Positions 19,610 to 31,696 of a stretch of DNA of 64,000 bases are shown here, one piece after another. Made by a program: the position numbers and the translations under genes. The DNA comes from Littorina saxatilis (Eukaryota; Mollusca; Gastropoda; Littorinimorpha; Littorinidae). A model generated the notes under the pieces. That model searched no databases and was not told where the DNA came from. It was given only the letters and a program-made list of their open reading frames with translations. Within the stretch, counting starts at the first letter, position 1, and every line of letters begins with the position of its first letter. Location of the stretch: NCBI RefSeq assembly GCF_037325665.1, contig NC_090253.1:10436185-10500184 (forward strand). The letters run 5' to 3'.

Positions 19610-22545
19610 TGAAAGTTTTACGCCCTCACGGCAAAGCCATTAGGGGCATGTTACACGGGAAAACCCGGCTTTGTATGAAAATAAAAAATAAAAATGCGGG
19701 GGACAGCTGGCTGCCGGCTGCTAGAGGAGACCTGAAATGGGCTTGGGACCTGGTTGGGTCGTCTTGGGTCAGTGCTGAAATGGTTACTTTTTTGGCTGTT
19801 GGCCGAACGGACACCCGGGCTTCATATTTTTGCATGCATGTATTCGTGTTTCCAAGGCCTGAGGCTTTCGCTGTGACCCTGGGATCTTTATCGTGCGCAT
19901 GCGTGCACACGGGGGTGTTCGGACACCGAGGAGAGTCTGCACAAAGTTGACTCTGGGACACACATCCCGCGCCGAACTTGGGGGTTGAACCCACGCGGAT
20001 AGTAACAACCGGTTTTAAAGCCAGCGCCTCTACCGACTGGGCAAACTCCCCCCCCCCCCCAATTTGTTGGGGTCAAGAAGTTCCATGGAGGGCGGGGGGT
20101 ATGGAGTAACACATAGTGTTTTGCTCAGAACATTCCCACCCATGCAGAGCCGCGCTATGGGTACGCATTACCGTGAAGCTGGCAGTCAGTGCTACCAAAT
20201 GTCGTCTGTGTCTACCACTCGGTGGTGACTTAATGTGGGTCTATGTAAGCAGATGCCAGCGCAAGCAATCTGATGCAGAGTCAGGAGGCGGTTTGGTACA
20301 AGAGAACCTTAGAGGCCACAGCCTCGGCCGTCTAAGGGATCTGTGTGTCTGGAGGCACATTTGGTTTCTGAGGTTCAAGCGGAGCTGTTGCCTCTGCTCC
20401 CAAGTTCCCGTGTCTGGAGGCGTTTTTGGTATGGTAGCAAACCTGTAGGTTGGGGCCTCTACCTTTCAGGATGCCAGGACTACAAAATGTGTGTCTTGGG
20501 ACACATTTAGCTTAAGATTCCAGAAGTGGATCTGTGTTTTGCTGGGTCTGCTGCAAGCACACTAGAACCAGCTCGCAACAGTTGAGGTGAACAAATTGGT
20601 GACCAAGACCATCATCGGTTTCTCTCCGAGTGATGGGTGTGGGCGGAGAAAGTCTCCCAGACTGAGAGCATTCTCCCTTCTGTAGCGGATGAGACTAGAC
20701 ATCTCTTCCTTGAGAGTGTCACAACCTTCAAACACGTGTGTGAGGTGTCCAGTCTTGCCACACTGACAGACTACCTTGTCCCAGTAGATGCGGCTGCTGA
20801 CCGTGCGCAAGCGACGCAACAGGCTCATGGGTCTCGGGGGGAGTGGGAGGTGGTGCCCTTTCCTATTGTAGGGGAGGTGTATCCATCCTCTCTCTTCACA
20901 TGTTTGTGACAGTGTCTGCTCTCTTTCCTCTCTTTTTAGCTTGGCTAGCAGCAGTTTGGCTTCCTGGCAGGAGAGCCGAATGTCTGTCACTGGCATGGTT
21001 GACATAGCCGCTGCTTTTGCTGCTCTGTCCGCCATTTCATTTCCCCGGATTCCTGTGTGGGATGGCAGCCACATGAGGGAAAAGTCTGTTCCTTTTGTCA
21101 TAATTTGGTGGGCTAAGAAATGAATTTCAGTTTGCATCTCTCCTCTGTTCTTGGTGCCATGTGCAAGTGCTTGCAACGAGGATTTTGAGTCCGTAAGGAT
21201 GACCACCCCCAGGGGTGGGGTTGGCAGATCGTTTATCAGTGTGCAGGCCATGTAGATAGCAAATAACTCTGCAGAGAAGATGCTGATCCCCTTGTTTAGC
21301 TTGCATTTTCGTGTTATATCAAGTCCAGGAATCGACAAGGCACACCCAGCCTCCCCTGACTGCAAGATCGAACCATCTGTGAAGACCTGTAGGTGGCTTT
21401 TAAATCGTTGATCGATCTTTTCTTTTGCAACTGTGGCTAGCAGCAATGGGTCTTCTGCCTTTTTGAGGCCGTCTCCATAGTCTATGATCAGATTTGGGGC
21501 TTCAAGCAGCCATGGAGGGTAAGGAAGAGTACCACCTGTGACCAGCTTTTCCTTGGACAGGCCACTCTGTTCCCATATGCCCTTCACATGGTTGTATATT
21601 GGGAGCACTGTTTGGTATGTATGAGTCTTGGACTCAAGAGCTTTGTATTGCATGTGGTCGGTATCTCCCATGTCTGGGGTAAATACTTCCACTGCCGTGT
21701 TTGGGACACAGTGTATTCTGACAGCCAGCTGTGCACATCTGAGGTGGCATTCCTCTTTCAGTGGCAGCCATCCCACTTCCTGGTAAAGTAGGGTGGAGAC
21801 TGCCGATCTGGGGACCCCCAGCGCCACTTTGAGAGCGGCTCTTTCTACTCTTTCAAGCTTTACCCACTGACTGTCAGGAGCTGCAAAGAAAGCCTCTTGG
21901 CCATAGCTGAGGCGCGACCGAACAAGGGCACGGACAAGATGGATCAATGGTTTTCCGGCTGCCCACGACTCTCTGCTCAGAACCTTTATCAGGTTTAGAG
22001 AGCGTTGAGCTTTTCTCACAAGTGAGTCTATGTGTGGGCCCCAACTGAGAGAGCTTGTGAATGTCACTCCCAAGAACTTGGTTTTATCTGCTGGCACCAG
22101 CTGCACCCCATTTATGGTGATGGAACATGTCCTTTTGACAAGCTGCACTCCTGTGAAAGCCATGAACACGGTTTTTTCGGTAGATAGCTCAAAGCCATTC
22201 GTCTGCATGTAGTCAGCGATTTGGTCGACTTTTTCTTGGTACCGCCCCATTTTTGTTTTGATTGTTCTTTCTGACTTGCAGTTGACTGCTTCCCAGAGGG
22301 CCATGTCATCGGCAAACAGAGACAATGAGGCCTCCTTGAGGTTCAGATTTGCTGCATCGTGGACCATGATGCTGAACAATATGGGGGCTATGATGCTTCC
22401 TTGAGGCACCCCCATATCTAGGACATGTGTTTGAGAGATGGACTGCCCCACTCTAACAGCCATGGACCAGTCTGTGAGGAATTCCTGGACAAATTCCAGC
22501 AGGTGCCCTGAGATCCCCATGTTGGACATTTTCTGAATTAGCTTA
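19610..22545 (-). mobile_element. I-clade LINE (copy 1), 5'-truncated, with a SINE at its 3' end
   Basis: A minus-strand LINE whose open frame ends at 20562. The 3' region continues to about 20110. It is followed by a tRNA-like SINE in the same orientation (head near 20048 with GTCGGTAGAGGCGCTGG, end at 19610). The same LINE-plus-SINE arrangement is found at 59221-61502, where a single target duplication encloses both. Truncation at about 22545 removes the endonuclease and the N-terminal reverse transcriptase. RT followed by RNase H places it in the I group. Confidence 0.85.
20562..22529 (-). pseudogene. I-type LINE ORF2 fragment: reverse transcriptase, RNase H, CCHC
   Basis: 655 residues remain open without interruption. 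The reverse transcriptase core is cut at its start; the polymerase motifs VPQGS (residues 41-45) and FADD (72-75) are present, followed by the thumb region. A complete RNase H domain follows with the four acidic residues in context: FTDGS, SAELFA, LTDSKSS and GNEMADRAA. The C-terminus has a CQCGKTGHLTHVFEGC knuckle typical of this group. The protein would copy element RNA at a nicked target, but without the endonuclease and N-terminus this copy cannot act alone. The true frame enters from an upstream stop at about 22545, so the ATG at 22529 is not a natural start. The long open frame argues for a young insertion. Confidence 0.92.
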
Positions 22546-22831
22546 ACTCATTGTAGGCTTATATACTCTGTATCTGTAGGTTACGCTGCACTTGTAGGAC
22601 AAGTCATCCAGATGTCTGGCATTGATGCAGCGGAGTGGGGTGTGCGCAGCTAGTTCTTTATCGTCGTCTGGCTACTGCCAGCGCCGACTTGAAGCTCTCG
22701 GTCGATGCCGAGGTTACAGTTACTTCATCTAATTGGTTCCAGGCCACTACAGTGTTTGGAAAAAACGAATGTCTGTATTGCTCAGTGTTACAGCGTGGCA
22801 CAGTGAAGCATCTGCTATTGTTCCTGATGTA

Positions 22832-24464
22832 CACTACTCACAAAAAGTTAAGGATCACTATGAGAAAACAGGTGCTCAATAAAATCAGTTCGCTACTGTT
22901 ATTTATTTCTCAGTCAAACCAAATTGTTATGAATTCTTGTTCAGCTGTAAGTGGGCGATGTTGTGTTAGTGGGAAAATTGCACGGGATTCCCTACTACTG
23001 AGCTTGGTAGCAAAAGAAAAAGTGGAAACTTGCGAAAAAGGACCTTGTTTTGGACCGTTCAGCCCGAACACATTGCACAAGCCACATGGAAAAACCATTA
23101 TGCACGTGCAAGCACTGCTGTTTATGTGTGAGATGCTGTCACTTGCTTGGCTTTTTGAGAAGACATACCACCAGTATTAGGCATTATCTGACAATGCCTC
23201 CACGACGAAAATTGAACAAGTTTGAGAGGGGACGAGCTGTTGCATGGTTCCAAGATGGTGTCCCCAAGCGAGAAGTGGTCAGGCGACTTCACGTGTCCAT
23301 CTCGGTCATTGTCAGACTGATTCAACGTTTCACAGCCACTGGGAGGGTCCAGGAAAGACGCAGACCTGGGTGACCAAAGAAGACAACTCCACGTGAAGAT
23401 CGTCTCATTGAACGACTAGCCTTGCAAACAAGAACAGCCTCTTCCAGCATTATTCGAAGGCAGCTGAGGGTGGCTACTAACACCAACATCAGCCAGCAGA
23501 CCATAAGGAATCGCCTTCATGGGTTTAACCTCCGTTCTCGTCGCCCAGCTGTACGGCCACGCTTAACTCCAGCCCATAGGGCAGCACGCCGCGCCTTCTG
23601 CAGAGGTCACGTGAGGTGGACACGTCAGCAATGGTCCCAGGTTCTGTTCAGTGATGAATCACGTTTCACCCTGAACCACAACGACAACCGACTGAGGGTC
23701 TGGAGGCGCCAAGGGGAACGCTACATTGACGCCACTGTCCAAGAAAAGGTGGCCTTTGGTGGAGGTTCTGTAAAGGTCTGGGGGGCCCTCAGACTTCACC
23801 ACAGAACACCCTTGTTTCATGTACAGGGTAACCTGACTGGCCTTCGATACCGGGATGAGATCCTTCGACCGCTGGCTGTGCCTACACTGCAGCAGATGGG
23901 ACCGCAGGCTGTCTACCAGGATGACAACGCTCGTCCCCACAGGGCGAGGGGGGTCAACGACTAAATGCAGCAGTCGGGAGTCAACAGAATGGAGTGGCCA
24001 GCATGCAGTCCCGATCTCAACCTGATTGAGAACCTCTGGGATGAGTTGGATCGCAAAGTGAGGAGCAACCTCCCCCCTCCCAGGGATGTCCAGCACCTCT
24101 GCCAGATGCTGCAGGCTGAGTGGCAGGCGCTTCCACAGAGGATCTTCACCACCCTGGTCAACTCTATGAGGACTCGCTGCGTCGAGTGCCAGAACAGCCA
24201 GGGCGGTTACACGCATTACTGAACTTTTGGGAGCATCTGAATGCCATGTCTTGTGATTTCAACGACTTTGTGAAATTAAATTTCGATACGTACACACTTT
24301 GATAAAATGTACAGACCAAACGATTGCTCGAAATTGAAGGAAATGTTGTATCGTTATCACTAAAGCATTGAATTAAACGTTTGCCAAATACCAACGCATT
24401 GGCTTTCTTATTTGGAAAGTTATGAATTTGTGTGCAAGTGATCCTTAACTTTTTGTGAGTAGCT
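22832..24464 (+). mobile_element. Tc1-like DNA transposon (copy 2, a different family)
   Basis: Inverted ends share CTACTCACAAAAAGTTAAGG and the following ATCACT, with TA on both outer sides (22830-22831, 24465-24466). The 1633-bp element has a single transposase frame on the plus strand. Ends and protein differ clearly from the element at 3137, so two Tc1 lineages have been active here. Confidence 0.93.
23194..24222 (+). pseudogene. Tc1-like transposase, DD34E, two in-frame stops
   Basis: From the ATG at 23194 one reading frame of 342 codons runs to the stop at 24222, interrupted by TGA at 23371-23373 and TAA at 23962-23964 with no frame change. The N-terminal helix-turn-helix (KREVVRRLHVSISVIVRLIQ) and a second one (NISQQTIRNRLHGFNLRSRR) bind the ends in this family. 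The catalytic domain has FSDESRF, YQDDNARPH and SPDLNLIENLWDELDR, with 34 residues between the second Asp and the Glu. The length is normal for Tc1. The two nonsense changes make it inactive. Confidence 0.93.
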
Positions 24465-24567
24465 TAGTTGTCTACTGGGTTCGAGGTGCTAAAGTCTCTG
24501 GAAGATTGACGTGGACGAATGAGACGTCCTGGTTTTTGAGGGATCAGGAACTTGTCAGGCGGGATTG

Positions 24568-25044
24568 CTCCGGAGTAAACATTTCGTACGAAATTCTTAC
24601 TCCGAGTACACTTTTCGCACGGTACGAGAAAAGAACTCCCCAAGGCACGAAAAAGACTCCCTCCACGAAATTTTTACTCCCCATTTTTTTTTACTTCCAG
24701 TAAAAATCTCGAACGCAAAAATGGGATGCGGGCGAAGGGATAATGCCAATAAGTGATCTCGCGCACACGAATGTCGCGCTACCCTCCTTCCACCCCTTCC
24801 ACGACCAAGACTGACTAACAGGGGACAAGGGAGTCAAAATTGTGTACACCTGGCATGGGAAGTTAAATTGCTCGTGTTAGGGTGAAGTAATTTATTCGTT
24901 TTTTATTCGTCAGGGGAGTAACATTTGTGTACGAAATGTTAACTCGGAACTCACCTGTCGTCGGGAGTAATTTTCTCGTGTAATGGGGGAGTGCTTTTTT
25001 TCGTAAAGGGAGTAACTTTTTCGTACGAAATGTTTACTCCGGAG
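24568..25044. mobile_element. MITE with CTCCGGAGTAAACATTTCG ends
   Basis: The first 30 or so bases (CTCCGGAGTAAACATTTCG, then TACGAAA) recur inverted at the end. The ends contain two smaller palindromes, CTCCGGAG and TTTCGTACGAAA. Inner copies of GGAGTAA and GTACGAAAT occur several times. At 477 bp with no credible protein frame, it is a non-autonomous element. It abuts the start of unit B. Confidence 0.75.
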
Positions 25045-25050
25045 TAAAAC

Positions 25051-25162
25051 AGCGCCGATGACGAGATGAGTCGCAACAAGTATTACTCGTCATCGGCGCT
25101 TTTGCGGAAATACCTGCGCTTTGTTGGAATTCCAACAATGGCCGCCATTGTAGGAATTCCAA
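25051..25162. repeat. Unit B hairpin and palindrome block
   Basis: AGCGCCGATGACGAG (25051-25065) pairs with CTCGTCATCGGCGCT (25086-25100). It is followed by a near-perfect 39-bp palindrome at 25124-25162 built on TTGGAATTCC and ACAATGGC. Unit C has the same pair (44290-44396). Unit A has half of each at the right end of its inverted block. Confidence 0.85.
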
Positions 25163-26667
25163 CTTTGCGCTACGCGATTCTAGAAATGTACCGCGCGCAT
25201 AGTGAGAATTCTGCTCTTTCTTAGAATGCGATGTAAAATGATACAAGTCATGTTGGCATATGATGATCCTTGCGTTTTAAAATGATCAATGCTTAGTCTC
25301 GAAAATGCAGATGCATTGTATAACGCACCAAACCAACCGAATTACAACAAACAAAAACACTTTTCATAACCTCGGCGGGCTGGAACAACACAGATCAACG
25401 TCACATCCCACTCCGGGCGACCAAAACGCACCAATTTGACGTAATTTTTAACGTCACAGTTTCAAATCTTACATTTTACAACAAAAATCCCAACACAACA
25501 AGAGTGTTCCGATATATAACTTCTCACTGCCATTGGTAACTCAGTATCGATTGTAATGATTTTATTCAGTCTTAATTGATTATATATTAAACTCACACAG
25601 TCTCTCTGGACTGCAGATACAACATTACTTCACTTTATTGACTGAGCTTAGGCTCTTGTCACTGCATTGTAATCTAGGCTCATGAAACGTAATGTGAAAG
25701 TCTGTGTGCTATCATGATGTGATTCATTGTTGCAAAATTTTGAGTCAAATCAAAGATGATTTCAGCCTGTCGTAAAAAACTAACACTCTACTCTGAAAAA
25801 AAGAATTGTGTTCAAAATAGATCAAGACCGTGCAACAGCAATTAACTAGCTAGCTGCATGCGCTGACTGTCAGAGAATTGTTACACAGTGTAGGCCCTAC
25901 CCCCCCCCCCCCCCCTCAATTCAAGACTTCCCCTGTATAAGACCTTGCTTTTACATATACCTTATTCATGACCTGTGAAAAAGGGTATACTTTTTTGTGC
26001 CAGTCGAAGGGTAGCCATTTCTAGAACGAGGCAGCTCGTTTCCGGAAATGCGGCGCTTTGTTGGAAATCAAATGAGGTTTTGGGAAATCCCGATTATTCC
26101 AACTCTGTCCCGGATTCTTACTTTGCGCCCAACATTACTGATGGAGAGTGCAGTCCCTTGAAATATTCTTTCAACATGAATGGCGGACTGCGTTCGGACC
26201 CTACTCTTTGTATAGGTAAGTCAGGGTTGAAAGACGCTGAGTAGATAATGATTTCCTTCAGGCGTCTTTAAACTCATAGGACCTTTAACATGCTCATTTC
26301 AGTCTGTTTTCTCCGGGCGTAATTTCGGAGCAAACTGGCAGCCATGGCGTACTTGTAGTTGTAATGTCGTAGAGAGCGTTCGAAAACCTAGAAATAGAAT
26401 ACACGAAAGAAATGCGCACTGACGATGCCTCAAGCGTATATATATATACCACATGCCATTCTAAGCCCGCTTAAACATCGGAGTAGAGCATTCGAAATTA
26501 GCAAAGCAGGAGTGCAAAGCCGAGTTTGTGTACATGTGTGTGTGTAGATGTGTTGAACAATTCCAGGAAAACTACCAGACAGATTTTTATGAAACTAACT
26601 TTTCTGATTTTATTCGGATACTTTTTTTCGGTGAGCAAAATATCGGGCTTTTTGCTGCACATGATGG

Positions 26668-26975
26668 GCGCAATGGCCCAGAGGATAAGGCGCCCACCTC
26701 CCAAACGGAAGGTCGTGGGTTGGAATACAGGCTGCGTCTGGTGGCGTAAGGCTGGGGATTTTTCTGATATATATCCCAGGTCAACTTATGCGCAGATCAA
26801 TCTGCTAGTGCCTTAATTTTTTTTATTCCGCTTGGTGTGTACACGCAAGCAGAAGCACAAGACCAATGCGCACGGAAAAGATCGTGTTATCCATGTTTGA
26901 AAATTATACAAAGAGTGCATCCCCTGAAAGTGGGGAATGGCTGCGGAAATGGTGGGGGGAAAATTGGTTATACAT
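26668..26975 (+). mobile_element. Old tRNA-headed SINE (family S4), unit B copy
   Basis: Same position and boundaries as in units A and C. The head has ATGGCCCAGAGGATAAGG and the degenerate B box GGTTGGAATAC. Confidence 0.7.
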
Positions 26976-27066
26976 AACAGCCCTGAAAGTGGCGAGTATT
27001 TTACTCGCCATTGCGAATACAGACATGTAACTGGCGAGTAGAAATGTTCATCTACTTGTCAAATGC

Positions 27067-27293
27067 TGTAGTTAGGACATTGAAGCTGTGGTTTAATATG
27101 TGCATCCATGACTTGTGAGTGAATGTGCTAAATGATAAGTTTGCTTGTTGACTAGTTGTTAATTGTTGTTTAATTTGTTGCGCCATAGTCTATGTTACAT
27201 CTTGTAATCTTTTATGTCTAATGTAAAGCGCCATGAGACTGCCATTCGGCGGTGAACAGCGCTATAAAAGAATGTTTTATTATTATTATTAAT
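27067..27293 (+). mobile_element. LINE/SINE 3' fragment with TTA tail, unit B only
   Basis: GTAAAGCGCCATGAGACTGC and GCGCTATAAAAGAATG followed by TTATTATTATTA is the common CR1/L2-type 3' end. Units A and C read straight across this point (TCAAATGCGTGTAAAG), with AAATG repeated on both sides of the insert. Confidence 0.7.
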
Positions 27294-27357
27294 AAATGCG
27301 TGTAAAGTTGCTGAAACAAATGGTTGGTTTAACTGGTAAAGAAGACAATGCTCTCTG

Positions 27358-27359
27358 GT
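27358..27359 (+). promoter_or_regulatory. Candidate 5' splice site, unit B
   Basis: CTCTCTG/GTGAGTAC, conserved in all three units. If used, the intron would hold all three minisatellites and end at the acceptor at 31876-31877. Confidence 0.35.
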
Positions 27360-27371
27360 GAGTACATTTTC

Positions 27372-30300
27372 GCAGGTTGCAGCTACCCGCGATGTTGTCG
27401 TGAGGCCCACGCCAAGGTTGCAGCTTGTCGCAAGGTTGCAGCTACCCGCGATGTTGTCGCGAGGCTCACGCCAAGGTTGCAGCTACCCGCGATGTTGTCG
27501 CGAGGCTCACACCAAGGTTGCAGCTACCCGCGATGTTGTCGCGAGGCTCACACCAAGGTTGCAGCTACCCGCGATGTTGTCGCGATGCTCACGCCAAGGT
27601 TGCAGCTACCCGCGATGTTGTCGCGAGGCTCACGCCAAGGTTGCAGCTACCCGCGATGTGGTCGCGAGGCTCACGCCAAGGTTGCAGCTACCCGCGATGT
27701 TGTCGGGAGGCTCACGCCAAGGTTGCAGCTACCCGCGATGTTGTCGCGAGGCTCACGCCAAGGTTGCAGCTACCCGCGATGTTGTCGCGAGGCCCAAGCC
27801 AAGGTTGCAGCTACCCGCGATGTTGTCGCCAGGCTCACGCCAAGGTTGCAGCTACCCGCGATGTTGTCGCAAGGCTCACGCCAAGGTTGCAGCTACCCGC
27901 GATGTGGTCGCGAGGCTCACGCCAAGGTTGCAGCTACCCGCGATGTTGTCGCAAGGCTCACGCCAAGGTTGCAGCTACCCGCGATGTTGTCGCGAGGCTC
28001 ACGCCAAGGTTGCAGCTACCCGCGATGTGGTCGCGAGGCTCACGCCAAGGTTGCAGCTACCCGCGATGTTGTCGGGAGGCTCACGCCAAGGTTGCAGCTA
28101 CCCGCGATGTTGTTGGAGGCTCACGCCAAGGCTGCAGCTACCCGCGATGTTGTTGGAGGCTCACGCCAAGGTTGCAGCTACCCGCGATGTTGTCGGGAGG
28201 CTCACGCCAAGGTTGCAGCTACCCGCGATGTTGTCGCGAGGCTCACGCCAAGGTTGCAGCTATCCGCGATGTTGTCGCGAGGCTCACGCCAAGGTTGCAG
28301 CTACCCGCGATGTTGTCGGGAGGCCCACGCCAAGGTTGCAGCTACCCGCGATGTTGTCGCGAGGCCCATGCCAAGGTTGCAACTACCCGCGATGTTGTCG
28401 CGAGGCTCACGCCAAGGTTGCAGCTACCTGCGATGTGGTCGCGAGGCTCACGCCAAGGTTGCAGCTACCCGCGATGTTGTCGCGAGGCTCACGCCAAGGT
28501 TGCAGCTACCCGCGATGTTGTCGGGAGGCTCACGCCAAGGTTGCAGCTACCCGCGATGTTGTCGGGAGGCTCACACCAAGGTTGCAGCTACCCGCGATGT
28601 TGCGAGGCTCACGCCAAGGTTGCAGCTACCCGCGATGTTGTCGGGAGGCTCACGCCAAGGTTGCAGCTACCCGCGATGTCGCGAGGCTCACGCCAAGGTT
28701 GCAGCTACCCGCAATGTTGTCGCGAGGCTCACGCCAAGGTTGCAGCTACCCGCGATGTTGTCGCGAGGCTCACGCCAAGGTTGCAGCTACCCGCGATGTT
28801 GTCGGGAGGCTCACGCCAAAGTTGCAGCTACCCGCGATGTTGTGGGGAGGCTCACGCCAAGGTTGCAGCTATCCGCGATGTTGTCGGGAGGCTCACACCA
28901 AGGTTGCAGCTACCCGCGATGTTGCGAGGCTCACGCCAAGGTTGCAGCTACCCGCGATGTTGTCGGGAGGCTCACGCCAAGGTGGCAGCTACCCGCGATG
29001 TTGTCGCGAGGCTCACGCCAAGGTTGCAGCTACCCGCGATGTGGTCGCGAGGCTCACGCCAAGGTTGCAGCTACCCGCGATGTTGTCGGGAGGCTCACGC
29101 CAAGGTTGCAGCTACCCGCGATGTTGTTGGAGGCTCACACCAAGGCTGCAGCTACCCGCGATGTAGTTGGAGGCTCACGCCAAGGTTGCAGCTACCCGCG
29201 ATGTTGTCGGGAGGCTCACGCCAAGGTTGCAGCTACCCGCGATATTGTCGCGAGGCCCACGCCAAGGTTGCAGCTACCCGCGATGTTGTCGCGAGGCCCA
29301 CGCCAAGGTTGCAGCTACCCGCGATGTTGTCGGGAGGCTCACGCCAAGGTTGCAGCTACCCGCGATGTTGTCGCGAGGCTCACGCCAAGGTTGCAGCTAC
29401 CCGCAATGTTGTCGCGAGGCCCACGCCAAGGTTGCAGCTACCCGCGATGTTGTCGCGAGGCTCATGCCAAGGTTGCAGCTACCCGCGATGTTGTCGGGAG
29501 GCTCACGCCAAGGTTGCAGCTACCCGCGATGTTGTCGGGAGGCTCACGCCAAGGTTGCAGCTACCCGCGATGTTGTCGGGAGGCTCACACCAAGGTTGCA
29601 GCTACCCGCGATGTTGCGAGGCTCACGCCAAGGTTGCAGCTACCCGCGATGTTGTCGGGAGGCTCACGCCAAGGTGGCAGCTACCCGCGATGTTGTCGCG
29701 AGGCTCACGCCAAGGTTGCAGCTACCCGCGATGTTGTCGCGAGGCTCACGCCAAGGTTGCAGCTACCCGCAATGTTGTCGTGAGGCTCATGCCAAGGTTG
29801 CAACTACCCGCGATGTTGTCGCGAGGCTCACGCCAAGATTGCAGCTACCCGCGATGTTGTCGCGAGGCTCACGCCAAGGTTGCAGCTACCCGCGATGTTG
29901 TCGGGAGGCTCACGCCAAGGTTGCAGCTATCCGCGATGTTGTCGGGAGGCTCACACCAAGGTTGCAGCTACCCGCGATGTTGCGAGGCTCACGCCAAGGT
30001 TGCAGCTACCCGCGATGTTGTCGGGAGGCTCACGCCAAGGTGGCAGCTACCCGCGATGTTGTCGCGAGGCTAACGCCAAGGTTGCAGCTACCCGTGATGT
30101 CGCGAGGCTCACGCCAAGGTTGCAGCTACCCGCAATGTTGTCGCGAGGCTCACGCCAAGGTTGCAGCTACCCGCGATGTTGTCGCGAGGCTCACGCCAAG
30201 GTTGCAGCTACCCGCAATGTTGTCGTGAGGCTCATGCCAAGGTTGCAGCTACCCGCGATGTTGTCGCGAGGCTCACGCCAAGGTTGCAGCTACCCGCGAT

Positions 30301-30490
30301 ATTGTCGTGATGCTCATGCCAAGGTTGCAGCTACCCGCAATGTTGTCGCGAGGCTCACGCCAAGGTTGCAGCTACCCGCGATGTTGTCGCGAGGCTCACG
30401 CCAAGGTTGCAGCTACCCGCAATGTTGTCGCAAGGCTCGCGCTAAGGTTGCAGCTACCCGCAATATTGTCACGATGCTCATGCCAAGATT
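27372..30490 (+). repeat. 41-bp minisatellite, about 76 copies, unit B
   Basis: The unit is GTTGCAGCTACCCGCGATG then TTGTCGCGAGGCTCACGCCAAG. Because 41 is not a multiple of three and the unit has no plus-strand stop in any frame, all three plus frames stay open for up to 882 codons with a 41-residue period. Variant units (GTTGTTGGAGG; a short GATGTTGCGAGG; GGTGGCAGC) recur in the same order at spacings of about 320, 367 and 690 bp, showing higher-order units from block duplication. Confidence 0.97.
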
Positions 30491-30985
30491 ACACTTGCAG
30501 CTACCCGTGATGTGTTTAGATCACAGCGACATTGCAGCAACTTTTCTTTTCTGTAATGGTATAATTCTCGGTCCCGCTGACCCCGTTTCCTCTACTTTGG
30601 CTACAGTCGGATCTACGGCCATGTGGTGGTACAATTTGTCAACCGGAGAGCCGGCTAAATTTAAAAAAAAAATAGACTGACAAAGAAAATAAGGCAAAAT
30701 AATTCCAAGAAAACACGAGATCGGTCTTTTAAAGACCACAGGTGCGTGAATACCGATAGTGGAGAGATAAGAGAGTGGTTTGAGTTTGATAGGGAGGAGA
30801 TAGTGTGTTCCTTTTTGCGAAAATATCCGAAATCGGAAAACGCCAAAAAGAACTCTTTTTTTTTAAAAAACGTTGTTCAAACTTAAAATCATCTAGTCCC
30901 ACAAGACGTCTTCTGGACACTGACCGTCTTCCTCACTGTAATGACTACACAGGACCTGATCAAAGGAGCGAGACAGCTCTATTCT
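30491..30985 (+). other. Unit B spacer with a single 34-bp unit
   Basis: Collinear with 7376-8171 and 48551-50791. It contains one copy of the 34-bp repeat (30748-30781), where unit A has ten and unit C about 52. Confidence 0.8.
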
Positions 30986-31478
30986 CCACAGTTCCTTGAT
31001 TAAGTTTGTCACCACAGTTCCCTGATTAAGTTTGTCACCACAGTTTCCTGATTAACTTTGTCACCACCAGTTTCTTGATTACATTTGAAACCACAGTTTC
31101 CTGATTAAGTTTGTCACCACAGTTTCCTGATTAACTTTGTCACCACCAGTTTCTTGATTACATTTGAAACCACAGTTTCCTGATTAAGTTTGAGTTTGTC
31201 ACCACAGTTTGCTGATTAAGTTTGTCACCACAGTTCCCTGATTAAGTTTGTCACCACAGTTTCCTGATTAACTTTGTCACCACCAGTTTCTTGATTACAT
31301 TTGAAACCACAGTTTCCTGATTAAGTTTGAGTTTGTCACCACAGTTTGCTGATTAAGTTTGTCACCACAGTTCCCTGATTAAGTTTGTCACCACAGTTTC
31401 CTGATTAACTTTGTCACCACAGTTCCCTGATTAACTTTGTCACCACTGTGAGTTCCCTGATTAACTTTGTCACCAGGG
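30986..31478 (+). repeat. 26-bp minisatellite, about 19 copies, unit B
   Basis: CCACAGTTTCCTGATTAAG plus TTTGTCA and variants, including a longer unit with TTTGAGTTTGTCA that recurs as a block (about 31150-31330). Confidence 0.95.
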
Positions 31479-31504
31479 AATCTACTCACTACAGGCACAT
31501 ACCC

Positions 31505-31511
31505 TATAAAA
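31505..31511 (+). promoter_or_regulatory. TATA-like box, unit B
   Basis: CCCTATAAAACCC follows the 26-bp array and is kept in unit C (51608-51614). It could be a core promoter about 0.37 kb before the coding exon. If so, the acceptor at 31876 would serve a short upstream exon. Confidence 0.3.
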
Positions 31512-31639
31512 CCCTTCTGAACAAGAATCGTTTTATAATCTGAGGCATTCTAGTCAAAAACAGCTATTTTCTTTAACAACTAGTTAGTGTGTTTAATTAA
31601 ATCTAACAATCATGCATACTATCGCTGTGTTCCGTTGCG

Positions 31640-31696
31640 ATATATATAACCTTGAACGGTTGAAAACTACGTTAAACACCAAATAAAGAAAGAAAA
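31640..31696 (+). mobile_element. S2 SINE tail fragment shared by units B and C
   Basis: TATAACCTTGAACGGTTG and ACGTTAAACACCAAATAAAG. The same fragment is at about 51740-51800, so it predates the split of the two units. Confidence 0.75.

Larger units (their letters stand above)
25163..27357 (+). other. Unit B left segment without coding exons
   Basis: Collinear with unit C (44397-48405, minus insertions) and partly inverted relative to unit A. It holds a poly-C run at 25900-25916, an old S4 SINE and a LINE 3' fragment. A shared frame near 25975 (ASRRVAISRTRQLVSGNAAL) is also in unit C, but it lies in repeat-like sequence and has no recognised domain. Confidence 0.55.

Noticed and set aside
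27348-30680. Open frames of 811, 602, 882, 353 and 266 codons on the plus strand
   Set aside because: They are all frames of the 41-bp minisatellite, whose unit has no stop in any plus frame. There is no domain, no start context and no conservation in units A and C.
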